Assembly (NCBI RefSeq): GCF_034479555.1
Contig: NZ_CP140151.1
Span: 1,922,001-1,986,000, forward strand
DNA: 64,000 nucleotides
DNA from: Chromohalobacter canadensis
Lineage (GTDB): Bacteria > Pseudomonadota > Gammaproteobacteria > Pseudomonadales > Halomonadaceae
Direction of reading: 5' to 3'
Shown: positions 11,238 through 20,903 of the stretch, piece after piece
How the letters are laid out: each line of letters opens with the position of its first letter
Position numbering within the stretch: the stretch's first letter is position 1
Notes under the pieces: model-generated
The model's input: the letters and a program-made list of their open reading frames with translations, nothing else
Told to the model about the DNA's origin: nothing
Databases searched by the model: none
Position numbers and translations under genes: made by a program

Positions 11238-11289
11238 CAGGAAGTCACCGGTTCGAGCGAATCGTCGCACCGCCCGGTAGGCTCCACCA
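11238..11289 (+). repeat. Partial, disrupted copy of the tRNA-Ala 3' half
   Basis: Starting at CAGGAAGTCACCGGTTCGA (11238-11256), the sequence matches the variable-loop/T-arm region of the preceding tRNA-Ala with one substitution. It then carries about 16 unrelated bases and resumes at 11273-11289 with CCCGGTAGGCTCCACCA, identical to the tRNA-Ala 3' end. The 5' half is absent, so it cannot fold as a tRNA. It looks like the remnant of a duplication or a recombination event in the spacer. Confidence 0.85.
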
Positions 11290-11350
11290 TCCCGACAGTC
11301 GATATCAATCAAGCCCTAAGCCGTATGCTTTCTCGCAAAGCCTATCGCTT

Positions 11351-11379
11351 AGAGCTTTTGCTCTAATGCTCTTTAACAA
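11351..11379 (+). promoter_or_regulatory. boxB-like hairpin and boxA before 23S
   Basis: AGAGC-TTTT-GCTCT (11351-11364) is a boxB-like hairpin. It is followed by TGCTCTTTAACAA (11367-11379), a boxA. This is the second antitermination site of the operon, about 90 bases before 23S. Confidence 0.75.
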
Positions 11380-11470
11380 TGTGGAATAAGCTGACAAAGC
11401 AAGACGATACGTCTCAAGCGTATCCGGCAAAATCGTGATCGTCGCCAGGCCAGACCCTTTGGGGTTATAT

Positions 11471-14359
<2,889 letters not shown>

Positions 14360-14466
14360 ATAACACCCAAAGGGTCTGGTGACGAGCCGATCCCGGATGC
14401 GTGAGAGACGATCGCGTCAGCTTATTCCCGATTGCGTTGTGGCCCGACGGGCCATGACACCCGTTT

Positions 14467-14585
14467 CGCCTGACGACCATAGCGAGCGTGTCCCACCTGA
14501 TCCCATGCCGAACTCAGCAGTGAAACCGCTTAGCGCCGATGGTAGTGTGGGGCTTCCCCATGCGAGAGTAGGTCATCGTCAGGCA
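14467..14585 (+). rRNA. rrf: 5S ribosomal RNA
   Basis: About 119 bases. The conserved CCCATGCCGAACTCAG core is present, and the terminal helix pairs GCCTGACGA (from 14468) with TCGTCAGGC (ending 14584). Exact ends are uncertain by one or two bases. Confidence 0.95.
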
Positions 14586-14595
14586 TTTATTCCGG

Positions 14596-14616
14596 ACCCC
14601 GGCCATTGGTCGGGGT
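14596..14616 (+). terminator. GC-rich hairpin after 5S
   Basis: ACCCCGGCC-ATT-GGTCGGGGT forms a 9-bp stem with one G-T pair. It has no clear T-run, so it is a weak terminator or a processing hairpin. The strong terminator lies further on. Confidence 0.55.
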
Positions 14617-14627
14617 TCACTCGTTTA

Positions 14628-14681
14628 GGGGCTTCCCCACGGCGGGTCCCGGCGCGCCGGCCGGGTCATCGTCAGGCATTT
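14628..14681 (+). repeat. Partial, disrupted copy of the 5S rRNA 3' end
   Basis: GGGGCTTCCCCA at 14628-14639 equals 5S positions 14549-14560. GGTCATCGTCAGGCATTT at 14664-14681 equals 14571-14588, which includes the 5S 3' end and flank. Between them, about 24 GC-rich bases replace the 10 of the real gene. It is a 5S fragment, not a second gene. The pattern (3' end kept, middle replaced) is the same as in the tRNA-Ala remnant. Confidence 0.85.
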
Positions 14682-14686
14682 CTTCT

Positions 14687-14721
14687 AAAACCCCAGCTTC
14701 ATGCGAAGCTGGGGTTTTTTT
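14687..14721 (+). terminator. rRNA operon terminator
   Basis: A 14-bp perfect stem, AAAACCCCAGCTTC/GAAGCTGGGGTTTT with loop ATGC, followed by further T residues: a strong Rho-independent terminator that ends the rrn transcript before birA. Confidence 0.93.
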
Positions 14722-14825
14722 ATGCTTGCTCATCGCTAACGAATTGTTGCGCTTTGGTCGGGCACGCTCCCCTGTTGAACCGCATTTCGATAGAATGTCG
14801 TTTTTTCCCGACGGGGATGACCGGA

Positions 14826-15809
14826 ATGACGATTGGTGATCTGATTCGTCTGCTGAGCGACGGTGAGTATCACTCCGGCGAAAAATTGGGCGAGCAACTG
14901 GGCGTTTCACGCACGGCGGTCTGGAAGCAGCTCAAGAAGCTGGAGAAAATAGGGCTGCAGTGGGAGGCGGTGAAAGGCCAAGGATATCGTTTGGCCGCAC
15001 CGTTGGACCTGCTGTCCGGGCCGGCTATCATCGAGCGTCTGCCGGCGGAGCCTCGTCATCATTTGACTCGCCTGTTCGTTGAAGATGCGCTGCCTTCGAC
15101 CAACACTTTTTTGCGTGAACGCTTTCAGCAGGGAGCGGGGCATGCCGAGGTGTGCTTGGCGGAGAGCCAGGACGCTGGGCGTGGCCGGCGTGGCCGTCAT
15201 TGGGTCTGTCCCTGGGGAAGTGGTTTGCTATTCTCGCTAGGGTGGCGCTTCGATGAGGGTGCGTCGGCGCTGGAAGGCTTGAGCCTAGCTGTGGGGGTGG
15301 TGCTGGCCGAAGTGCTGGAGCGACTCTCCGTGCCTGTAGCGCTTAAGTGGCCCAATGACCTGTTGTTGCAACGGAGTGATGGCAGCACGGCGAAGTTGGC
15401 CGGGATCCTTCTGGAAGTGAGTGGCGATGTCGCCGGTCCCTGCGAGGTCGTCATCGGCATTGGACTCAATGTCGCCCTGCCCGACGCCGTGCGAGATAGC
15501 GTGGACCAACCCGTTGCCGCCTTGAATGACGTGAGGTCCGATATTACGCGTAATGAATTGTCTGCATCGTTGGTGGAAGCCTTGCTGGGAATGTTGCCTC
15601 TTTTCGAGCAGCATGGCTTCGAACCGTGGCGTGATGCCTGGAATCGTCGCAATGCCTATGCAGGGCTCGAGGTGGATGTCGTTCAGGGTGGGCACGCCTA
15701 TACGGCTGTGGCCGAGAGTGTGGACGCCACTGGGAACTTGCAGGTCAATGTGAATGGCGAAGCCCGGCTACTGGCCGGTGGTGAAATCAGCTTGCGCGCG
15801 CGCTCATGA
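14826..15809 (+). CDS. birA: Biotin-protein ligase / biotin operon repressor BirA
   Basis: About 327 residues. The N-terminal winged helix (HSGEKLGEQLGVSRTAVWKQ) binds DNA. The central ligase domain has the biotinyl-AMP loop DAGRGRRGRHW and the KWPNDLLL motif, and an SH3-like C-terminal domain follows. It biotinylates acetyl-CoA carboxylase carrier protein and probably represses bio genes. The start is uncertain: ATG 14826 has GGGGA eight bases upstream, while ATG 14817, three codons earlier, has none. coaX overlaps its stop by four bases. Confidence 0.93.
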   Translation: MTIGDLIRLLSDGEYHSGEKLGEQLGVSRTAVWKQLKKLEKIGLQWEAVKGQGYRLAAPLDLLSGPAIIERLPAEPRHHLTRLFVEDALPSTNTFLRERFQQGAGHAEVCLAESQDAGRGRRGRHWVCPWGSGLLFSLGWRFDEGASALEGLSLAVGVVLAEVLERLSVPVALKWPNDLLLQRSDGSTAKLAGILLEVSGDVAGPCEVVIGIGLNVALPDAVRDSVDQPVAALNDVRSDITRNELSASLVEALLGMLPLFEQHGFEPWRDAWNRRNAYAGLEVDVVQGGHAYTAVAESVDATGNLQVNVNGEARLLAGGEISLRARS

Positions 15810-16645
15810 TTTTGGATCTCGATATCGGCAATACCTTGTCGAAGTGGCGCCTGAAGGATGTCGCAAGCAGTGAAATTCGCTCGCGCGGGGCTGTCTGGAC
15901 ACGGGAGGAGTGGCGGCCTGGTGCCGACATACCAGATCTCGATGTCGTAGAGGCTGTGCGTATCTCGAGCGTCGCTCGAGAATCTGTATTGCGCGATACC
16001 GTGACATTACTGCAACGCCAGGTCGGTGTGGTGCACGTGGCGCGCTCGGCTCCAGAAGCGCTTGGGGTAAGCTGTGGCTATGATGAGCCCGGGCGTCTTG
16101 GTGTTGACCGCTGGATGGGGGTGCTGGCCGGCTATCAGCTGACTGGGGGCTGCTGTAGTGTCGATTGCGGCAGCGCGATCACGATGGACTTTGTACTGCC
16201 CGGCGGTCGCCATCTCGGCGGGTATATCATCCCCGGGCTGCGCTTGATGAAAGAAAGTCTCAAGCTGGGGACGCGTAATGTGGCCATTGATCCTGACAGT
16301 GAAGCGGATGAGTTACTGGCACCAGGGTGCAACACGGTCGAAGCGGTCAATCACGGGATTTATATGTCGGCGGTGAGCGCTGTCAATCGTATTTATAGCG
16401 AAGTGTGTGATCGGGAGGGCGTTGCACTACCACTGCTCTTGACCGGGGGGGATGCCCGGGTGGTGTCACGCGGGCTGCGTATCCCACATGCAGTATGGCC
16501 AGACATGGTCTATGCCGGACTTGAAGCATGCTACCCGCTGACAGCGGCGGAACGTGCTGGGCGGCTGGCTGGGGCGCCGCTACCCCCGCCCGTTCCCCCT
16601 CTGGAAAAAATCCGGGCCAGCCTTGCATTCTCAATGCTGCTTTGA
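15806..16645 (+). CDS. coaX: Type III pantothenate kinase
   Basis: A 279-residue ASKHA-fold kinase that catalyses the first step of coenzyme A synthesis. The phosphate-1 motif DIGNTLSKWR is near the N-terminus. GVDRWMGVLAGY and DCGSAITMDFV are further signatures of the CoaX class, which uses ATP poorly and needs a monovalent cation. The ATGA overlap with birA fixes the start. Following birA is the standard pseudomonad arrangement. Confidence 0.95.
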   Translation: MILDLDIGNTLSKWRLKDVASSEIRSRGAVWTREEWRPGADIPDLDVVEAVRISSVARESVLRDTVTLLQRQVGVVHVARSAPEALGVSCGYDEPGRLGVDRWMGVLAGYQLTGGCCSVDCGSAITMDFVLPGGRHLGGYIIPGLRLMKESLKLGTRNVAIDPDSEADELLAPGCNTVEAVNHGIYMSAVSAVNRIYSEVCDREGVALPLLLTGGDARVVSRGLRIPHAVWPDMVYAGLEACYPLTAAERAGRLAGAPLPPPVPPLEKIRASLAFSMLL

Positions 16646-16709
16646 CACAATGCTGCGCGTTTCGGGTCGACGGAATCACGGAAAGAGAAAAGCATTGTAA
16701 ATTAAGTGC

Positions 16710-16737
16710 TTGACACAATTCTCAAATTCCGTAGAAT
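16710..16737 (+). promoter_or_regulatory. Promoter of the tRNA cluster
   Basis: TTGACA at 16710-16715, 16-base spacer, TAGAAT at 16732-16737. The start would fall a few bases before tRNA-Tyr, so the transcript runs into Tyr-Gly-Thr and possibly Trp-secE-nusG. Confidence 0.82.
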
Positions 16738-16750
16738 TCGTCGCCACGTT

Positions 16751-16834
<84 letters not shown>

Positions 16835-16884
16835 GATTAAATGCTTGACCGCCAGCCCGTAGGGCGCAAGCGACGAGTGGGCAG

Positions 16885-16958
<74 letters not shown>

Positions 16959-16964
16959 AGTTAA

Positions 16965-17039
16965 GCTCATGTAGCTCAGGGGTAGAGCACACCCTTGGTA
17001 AGGGTGAGGTCGACGGTTCAAATCCGTCCATGAGCTCCA
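16965..17039 (+). tRNA. tRNA-Thr (GGT)
   Basis: A 75-nt cloverleaf starting six bases after tRNA-Gly, with anticodon GGT at 16997-16999 and encoded CCA. In E. coli and pseudomonads the cognate cluster continues into tufB. Here the next 125 bases (17040-17164) hold no gene, only a TACAAT -10-like hexamer at 17075-17080. Confidence 0.97.
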
Positions 17040-17164
17040 TTATTGGGCGAGGCTCGCTTCTCGTCTTGGTGCGATACAATTGGGTTGCCTTCCTGGTTGT
17101 AGTTAGCTAACATGGCGCGCGCTGTAGCAAAAGCCTACCAGTAAAGCGTCAGGTTGCAGAGTAT

Positions 17165-17240
<76 letters not shown>

Positions 17241-17312
17241 GCCTTCCTCAGTGCTGGTTCTTCCTTTATTATTTCTTGTCACGCTTGCCGCGCCTTTAGG
17301 AGTTCCTTTTCC

Positions 17313-17681
17313 ATGAAACAAAGCGCCGAGGTGCAAGGGTCGCGTTTCGATGCCGCCAGATGGGCGGTTGCCATTGTTCTTGTCGCTCTAGCGGTGGCAG
17401 GCAATGCTTATTTTGCCGATCAAGCGCTGTTGTATCGCGTTCTGGGCGTCGTTGTGCTTGGCGTAGGCGCTGCGGCAGTGGCCTTGACTACGACCAAAGG
17501 GCGTGCACTGACTGAGTTGGCGCGCGGATCGCGTAAGGAAATTCAGCGTGTAGTGTGGCCGACGCGCCCTGAGACAATCCAGACTACCGCGATTGTCTTG
17601 GTGGCCGTAGTATTGGTCGGCATCCTTTTATGGCTGATCGATACGCTTCTCGGCTGGGCCATGTCCGGCATCATAGGTTAG
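17313..17681 (+). CDS. secE: Preprotein translocase subunit SecE
   Basis: A 122-residue inner-membrane subunit of the SecYEG channel. Three hydrophobic helices (about 16-34, 40-58 and 91-116) match the three-helix form of E. coli rather than the single-helix form of Gram-positives. The amphipathic clamp and hinge [15 protein letters not shown] (about 73-87) is the conserved contact with SecY. AGGAG precedes the ATG. nusG follows after eight bases. Confidence 0.96.
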   Translation: MKQSAEVQGSRFDAARWAVAIVLVALAVAGNAYFADQALLYRVLGVVVLGVGAAAVALTTTKGRALTELARGSRKEIQRVVWPTRPETIQTTAIVLVAVVLVGILLWLIDTLLGWAMSGIIG

Positions 17682-17689
17682 GAGTTTTC

Positions 17690-18223
17690 ATGTCCAAGCG
17701 TTGGTACGTCGTCCACGCCTACTCCGGTTTTGAAAAGCATGTGATGCGTTCTCTCCATGAGCGCGTCAAGATGTATGGCATGGAAGACCAGTTTGGCGAA
17801 ATTCTGGTGCCGACCGAAGAAGTCGTCGAGATGCGTGACGGCAAGCGTCGTAAGAGCGAGCGCAAGTTCTATCCCGGCTATGTGCTGGTCGAGATGGAAA
17901 TGACCGACGCCACTTGGCACCTGGTGAATGAGACGCCGCGTGTCATGGGCTTCATCGGCGGTACGCCGGAAAAGCCGGCGCCAATCACGCAAAAAGAAGC
18001 CGATGGCATCTTGCGTCGTGTGCAGGACGGTACGGACAAGCCGCGTCCCAAGACACTCTTCGATCCAGGCGAAACCGTGCGTGTCGTTGATGGGCCTTTT
18101 GCTGACTTCAACGGCGTAGTGGAAGAGGTCAACTACGAGAAGAGCCGGTTGCATGTCAGCGTGCTGATCTTCGGGCGCTCGACCCCTGTCGAGCTCGAGT
18201 TCGCTCAGGTCGAAAAAGACTGA
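17690..18223 (+). CDS. nusG: Transcription termination/antitermination factor NusG
   Basis: A 177-residue protein with an NGN domain ([15 protein letters not shown], about 4-18, to about residue 115) that binds the RNA polymerase clamp. A C-terminal KOW domain ([20 protein letters not shown]) contacts Rho or ribosomal S10. Length and motifs are standard. GGAG precedes the ATG. The secE-nusG pair is co-transcribed in relatives. Confidence 0.97.
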   Translation: MSKRWYVVHAYSGFEKHVMRSLHERVKMYGMEDQFGEILVPTEEVVEMRDGKRRKSERKFYPGYVLVEMEMTDATWHLVNETPRVMGFIGGTPEKPAPITQKEADGILRRVQDGTDKPRPKTLFDPGETVRVVDGPFADFNGVVEEVNYEKSRLHVSVLIFGRSTPVELEFAQVEKD

Positions 18224-18285
18224 ATTCAAGACGCCGGCTCGGTAGAAGCCGGTGCATGCCGTAGAGGCCTTAGGGTCTCGTTGAA

Positions 18286-18312
18286 ACGGGGAGCCGCAAG
18301 GCGTTACCACCC
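18286..18312 (+). promoter_or_regulatory. Candidate L1 operator in the rplK leader
   Basis: A GGGGAGCC-GCAA-GGC hairpin is followed by GTTACCACCC, giving a stem with an asymmetric internal loop just 14 bases before rplK. In E. coli, L1 represses rplKA by binding such a leader structure that imitates its 23S site. Position and shape fit, but the assignment rests on eye comparison only. Confidence 0.5.
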
Positions 18313-18326
18313 AACTGGAGTCCAAC

Positions 18327-18758
18327 ATGGCGAAAAAAGTACAGGCCTATATCAAGCTGCAGGTCGCAGCGGGTAAGGCCAATCCGAGTCCCCCCGTGGG
18401 TCCCGCACTGGGTCAGCACGGCGTCAATATCATGGAGTTTTGCAAGACGTTTAACGCCGAAACTCAGGATATCGAGCCGGGCCTCCCGACGCCGGTCGTG
18501 ATTACGGTCTATTCGGACCGCAGCTTCACGTTCATCACCAAGACGCCGCCCGCAGCAGTGCTGTTGAAGAAAGCGGCGGGCATCAAGTCTGGCTCTGGCG
18601 TGCCGAACAAGACCAAGGTCGGTACCGTGACGCGCGAGCAGCTGGAAGAGATTGCCAAGACCAAGGAGCCCGATTTGACGGCTTCCGACCTTGATGCGGC
18701 TGTCCGCACTATCGCAGGCAGTGCCCGTAGCATGGGCCTCAACGTGGAGGGTCTCTGA
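18327..18758 (+). CDS. rplK: 50S ribosomal protein L11
   Basis: A 143-residue protein of the GTPase-associated centre. The proline-rich N-terminal [20 protein letters not shown] is the thiostrepton-contact region, and the C-terminal domain binds the 23S 1058-1113 region. The start follows CTGGAG. rplA begins two bases after its stop, indicating coupled translation as in the E. coli L11 operon. Confidence 0.98.
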   Translation: MAKKVQAYIKLQVAAGKANPSPPVGPALGQHGVNIMEFCKTFNAETQDIEPGLPTPVVITVYSDRSFTFITKTPPAAVLLKKAAGIKSGSGVPNKTKVGTVTREQLEEIAKTKEPDLTASDLDAAVRTIAGSARSMGLNVEGL

Positions 18759-18760
18759 TC

Positions 18761-19453
18761 ATGGCCAAGCTTACCAAGCGCGCGCAGATGCTCAACGAAA
18801 AGGTCGACAAGTCCAAGGTGTATAACCTGGAAGAAGCTGTTGCCTTGTTGTCAGAAGTGTCCGCGGTCAAGTTCAAAGAGTCCGTCGAAGTATCGATCAA
18901 TCTCGGCGTTGACCCGCGTAAATCCGACCAGGTTGTGCGTGGCGCTACCGTCATGCCTAACGGTACGGGCAAAACCGCACGTGTTGCTGTCTTTGCGCAA
19001 GGCGCTGCTGCCGATGCCGCGAAAGAGGCCGGTGCCGATATCGTGGGAATGGACGAGTTAGCGGCAGACGTCAAGAAAGGCAATATGGATTTCGATGTGG
19101 TGGTCGCCGCACCGGACGCCATGCGTGTCGTTGGGCAGTTGGGTCAGATCCTCGGCCCGCGTGGGCTTATGCCCAACCCCAAGGTCGGCACCGTAACGCC
19201 GGACGTCGCCACTGCCGTGAAGAACGCGAAGGCAGGTCAGGTGCGCTTCCGTACCGATAAGAACGGCATCATCCATGCCGCTATCGGTAAGGTGGATTTC
19301 GACGCCAATGCTATCAAGGGCAACCTCGATGCATTGATCGGTGACCTCAAGCGTCTCAAGCCGAGTACGTCGAAGGGCATCTACTTCAAGAAAATTACCC
19401 TGTCCACTACCATGGGGCCAGGGTTGACCGTGGATCACACGCCGTTCGTGTGA
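18761..19453 (+). CDS. rplA: 50S ribosomal protein L1
   Basis: A 230-residue L1-stalk protein. [15 protein letters not shown] and the N-terminal [12 protein letters not shown] are family signatures. L1 also acts as translational repressor of rplKA in E. coli; the candidate operator here lies before rplK. GGAGG overlaps the end of rplK and serves as ribosome site. Confidence 0.98.
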   Translation: MAKLTKRAQMLNEKVDKSKVYNLEEAVALLSEVSAVKFKESVEVSINLGVDPRKSDQVVRGATVMPNGTGKTARVAVFAQGAAADAAKEAGADIVGMDELAADVKKGNMDFDVVVAAPDAMRVVGQLGQILGPRGLMPNPKVGTVTPDVATAVKNAKAGQVRFRTDKNGIIHAAIGKVDFDANAIKGNLDALIGDLKRLKPSTSKGIYFKKITLSTTMGPGLTVDHTPFV

Positions 19454-19506
19454 GTCGCGGGAAAAGGCAGTAACTTTGCGGTCCCCGTACACAGCGCTTA
19501 GGCGTG

Positions 19507-19605
19507 GCGGCGGGGCACCGTCAAAGACCGCAGGTGTCGTGTTTCTTCAGTGGAAGCACGGCTTAATGGAGCTTAAAAGCCGCCTGCGCAGATGGTGTGG
19601 CCGCC
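19507..19605 (+). promoter_or_regulatory. L10 leader (autoregulatory mRNA structure)
   Basis: A long paired arm joins CACCGTC (19516-19522) to GATGGTG (19591-19597), with GCAGG/CCTGC inside (19530-19534/19583-19587) around the AAAGACC internal loop. This is the kink-type element bound by the L10(L12)4 complex in E. coli, where it represses rplJL translation. It sits in the 264-base rplA-rplJ gap, about 110 bases upstream of the rplJ start. The rest of the gap holds no gene. Confidence 0.88.
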
Positions 19606-19717
19606 AGTATTCTGGTGAGCACCATCACCCCGGCCCCCTCTCGTGGCAAGCGAAGATGGGGGAGATGGTAACCACTGGAACGCCCCCAAAGGCGTCCGGT
19701 ACGAAGGAGTGATCACT

Positions 19718-20221
19718 GTGCCATTAGCACTCGAAGGCAAGAAAGCGATCGTTGCCGAGGTCAGTGAAGCCGCACAAGATGCGCTCTCCGTCGTCGTTGC
19801 CGATTCTCGCGGTGTGGCGGTAAGCGCCATGACCGAACTGCGCAAGCAGGCCCGCGAGAATGGCGTGCAAGTTCGTGTTGTGCGCAACACGTTGGCACGC
19901 CGCGCCCTCGAAGGTACTCCTTGGGAGTGCCTGAACGAGACGTTCTCGGGTCCGACCATGTTGGCCTTTTCCTATGAGCATCCGGGCGCTGCCGCTCGCT
20001 TGTTCAAGGAGTTTGCCAAGAATGAGAAAGATTTCGAGATTAAGGCGCTGGCATACGAAGGCGAGTTCATCCCGGCTTCCGGTCTTGACCGCCTGGCGAC
20101 GCTGCCGACACATGATGAAGCCATCGCCAAGCTGATGTCCGTCATGAAAGAAGCATCGGCTGGCAAGCTGGCTCGTACACTCGCTGCGTTGCGTGACCAG
20201 AAGCAGGAAGAAGCCGCCTAA
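19718..20221 (+). CDS. rplJ: 50S ribosomal protein L10
   Basis: A 167-residue protein forming the base of the L7/L12 stalk. The N-terminal RNA-binding domain contains [19 protein letters not shown], and the C-terminal helix binds L12 dimers. The start is a GTG fixed by AAGGAG at 19704-19709; the 25 codons of open frame upstream run through the leader and are not coding. Confidence 0.97.
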   Translation: MPLALEGKKAIVAEVSEAAQDALSVVVADSRGVAVSAMTELRKQARENGVQVRVVRNTLARRALEGTPWECLNETFSGPTMLAFSYEHPGAAARLFKEFAKNEKDFEIKALAYEGEFIPASGLDRLATLPTHDEAIAKLMSVMKEASAGKLARTLAALRDQKQEEAA

Positions 20222-20304
20222 GGGCAGGCTGAACCGCACTGGCATGAACCCTGTATCAATGAGCCCTCATGGTATGAGGCTCCCGCAAAGTTAGGAATTT
20301 GACA

Positions 20305-20676
20305 ATGGCACTGACTCAAGAAGATATCATCAACGCCGTCGCCGAAATGTCTGTCATGGAAGTGGCAGAGTTGGTTTCTGCGATGGAAGAGAAGTTCGGT
20401 GTTTCTGCGGCCGCCGCTGTTGTGGCTGGCCCGGGTGGTGGCGAAGCTGAAGAAGCTGAAGAACAGACCGAGTTCGACCTGGTGCTGACCAGTGCTGGTG
20501 AGAAGAAGGTCAACGTCATCAAGGTGGTTCGTGAGATCACTGGTCTGGGCCTCAAGGAAGCCAAGGCAGCCGTCGATGGCGCCCCGGCAACCCTCAAGGA
20601 AGGCATGTCCAAGGAAGATGGCGACGAAGCCAAGACCAAGTTGGAAGAAGCTGGCGCATCCGTGGAACTCAAGTAA
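20305..20676 (+). CDS. rplL: 50S ribosomal protein L7/L12
   Basis: A 123-residue acidic stalk protein that recruits EF-G and EF-Tu. It has an N-terminal dimerisation helix pair, an Ala/Gly/Glu-rich hinge (about 35-53) and a C-terminal domain with [23 protein letters not shown] 20305 was preferred over an in-frame TTG six bases earlier. An attenuator follows before rpoB. Confidence 0.98.
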   Translation: MALTQEDIINAVAEMSVMEVAELVSAMEEKFGVSAAAAVVAGPGGGEAEEAEEQTEFDLVLTSAGEKKVNVIKVVREITGLGLKEAKAAVDGAPATLKEGMSKEDGDEAKTKLEEAGASVELK

Positions 20677-20715
20677 CTCCGGTGACCATGGCTTTACGCG
20701 CTGCGTAAGCTTCAT

Positions 20716-20750
20716 GGCTGGCGGCGGGCTTTCCCGCTGCCGGCCTTTTT
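20716..20750 (+). terminator. Attenuator between rplL and rpoB
   Basis: A GC-rich stem (GGC-TGGCGGCGGG against CCCGCTGCCGGCC) ends in TTTTT at 20746-20750. It is an intrinsic terminator inside an operon. In E. coli the same gap has a partial terminator that lowers rpoBC expression relative to rplJL, and the same role is inferred here. Confidence 0.85.
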
Positions 20751-20796
20751 CTGTTGCTGCTAGCCAGAATGTCACGTGTCTGACTAGACGAATTCC

Positions 20797-20853
20797 GACG
20801 GCGAGCTCTCGCAAGGGCTTGCCGTCAGCGCCTGACGGGAAGTCCCTTCAGGC
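20797..20853 (+). other. Two hairpins in the rpoB leader
   Basis: GACGGCGAGC pairs with GCTTGCCGTC (20797-20806/20817-20826), and GCCTGA with TCAGGC (20830-20835/20848-20853). In E. coli the equivalent leader carries an RNase III site; similar processing is possible but unproven here. Confidence 0.5.
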
Positions 20854-20903
20854 GGCGCCGACCACGCACCGGTCACCCAAGGTGAACAAGCTGGGGAATA
20901 CAG

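Noticed and set aside
14379..14825. Upstream extension of birA through the 5S gene
   Set aside because: The frame is open from before 5S, but it crosses an rRNA, a 5S remnant and a strong terminator; the protein starts at 14817 or 14826.
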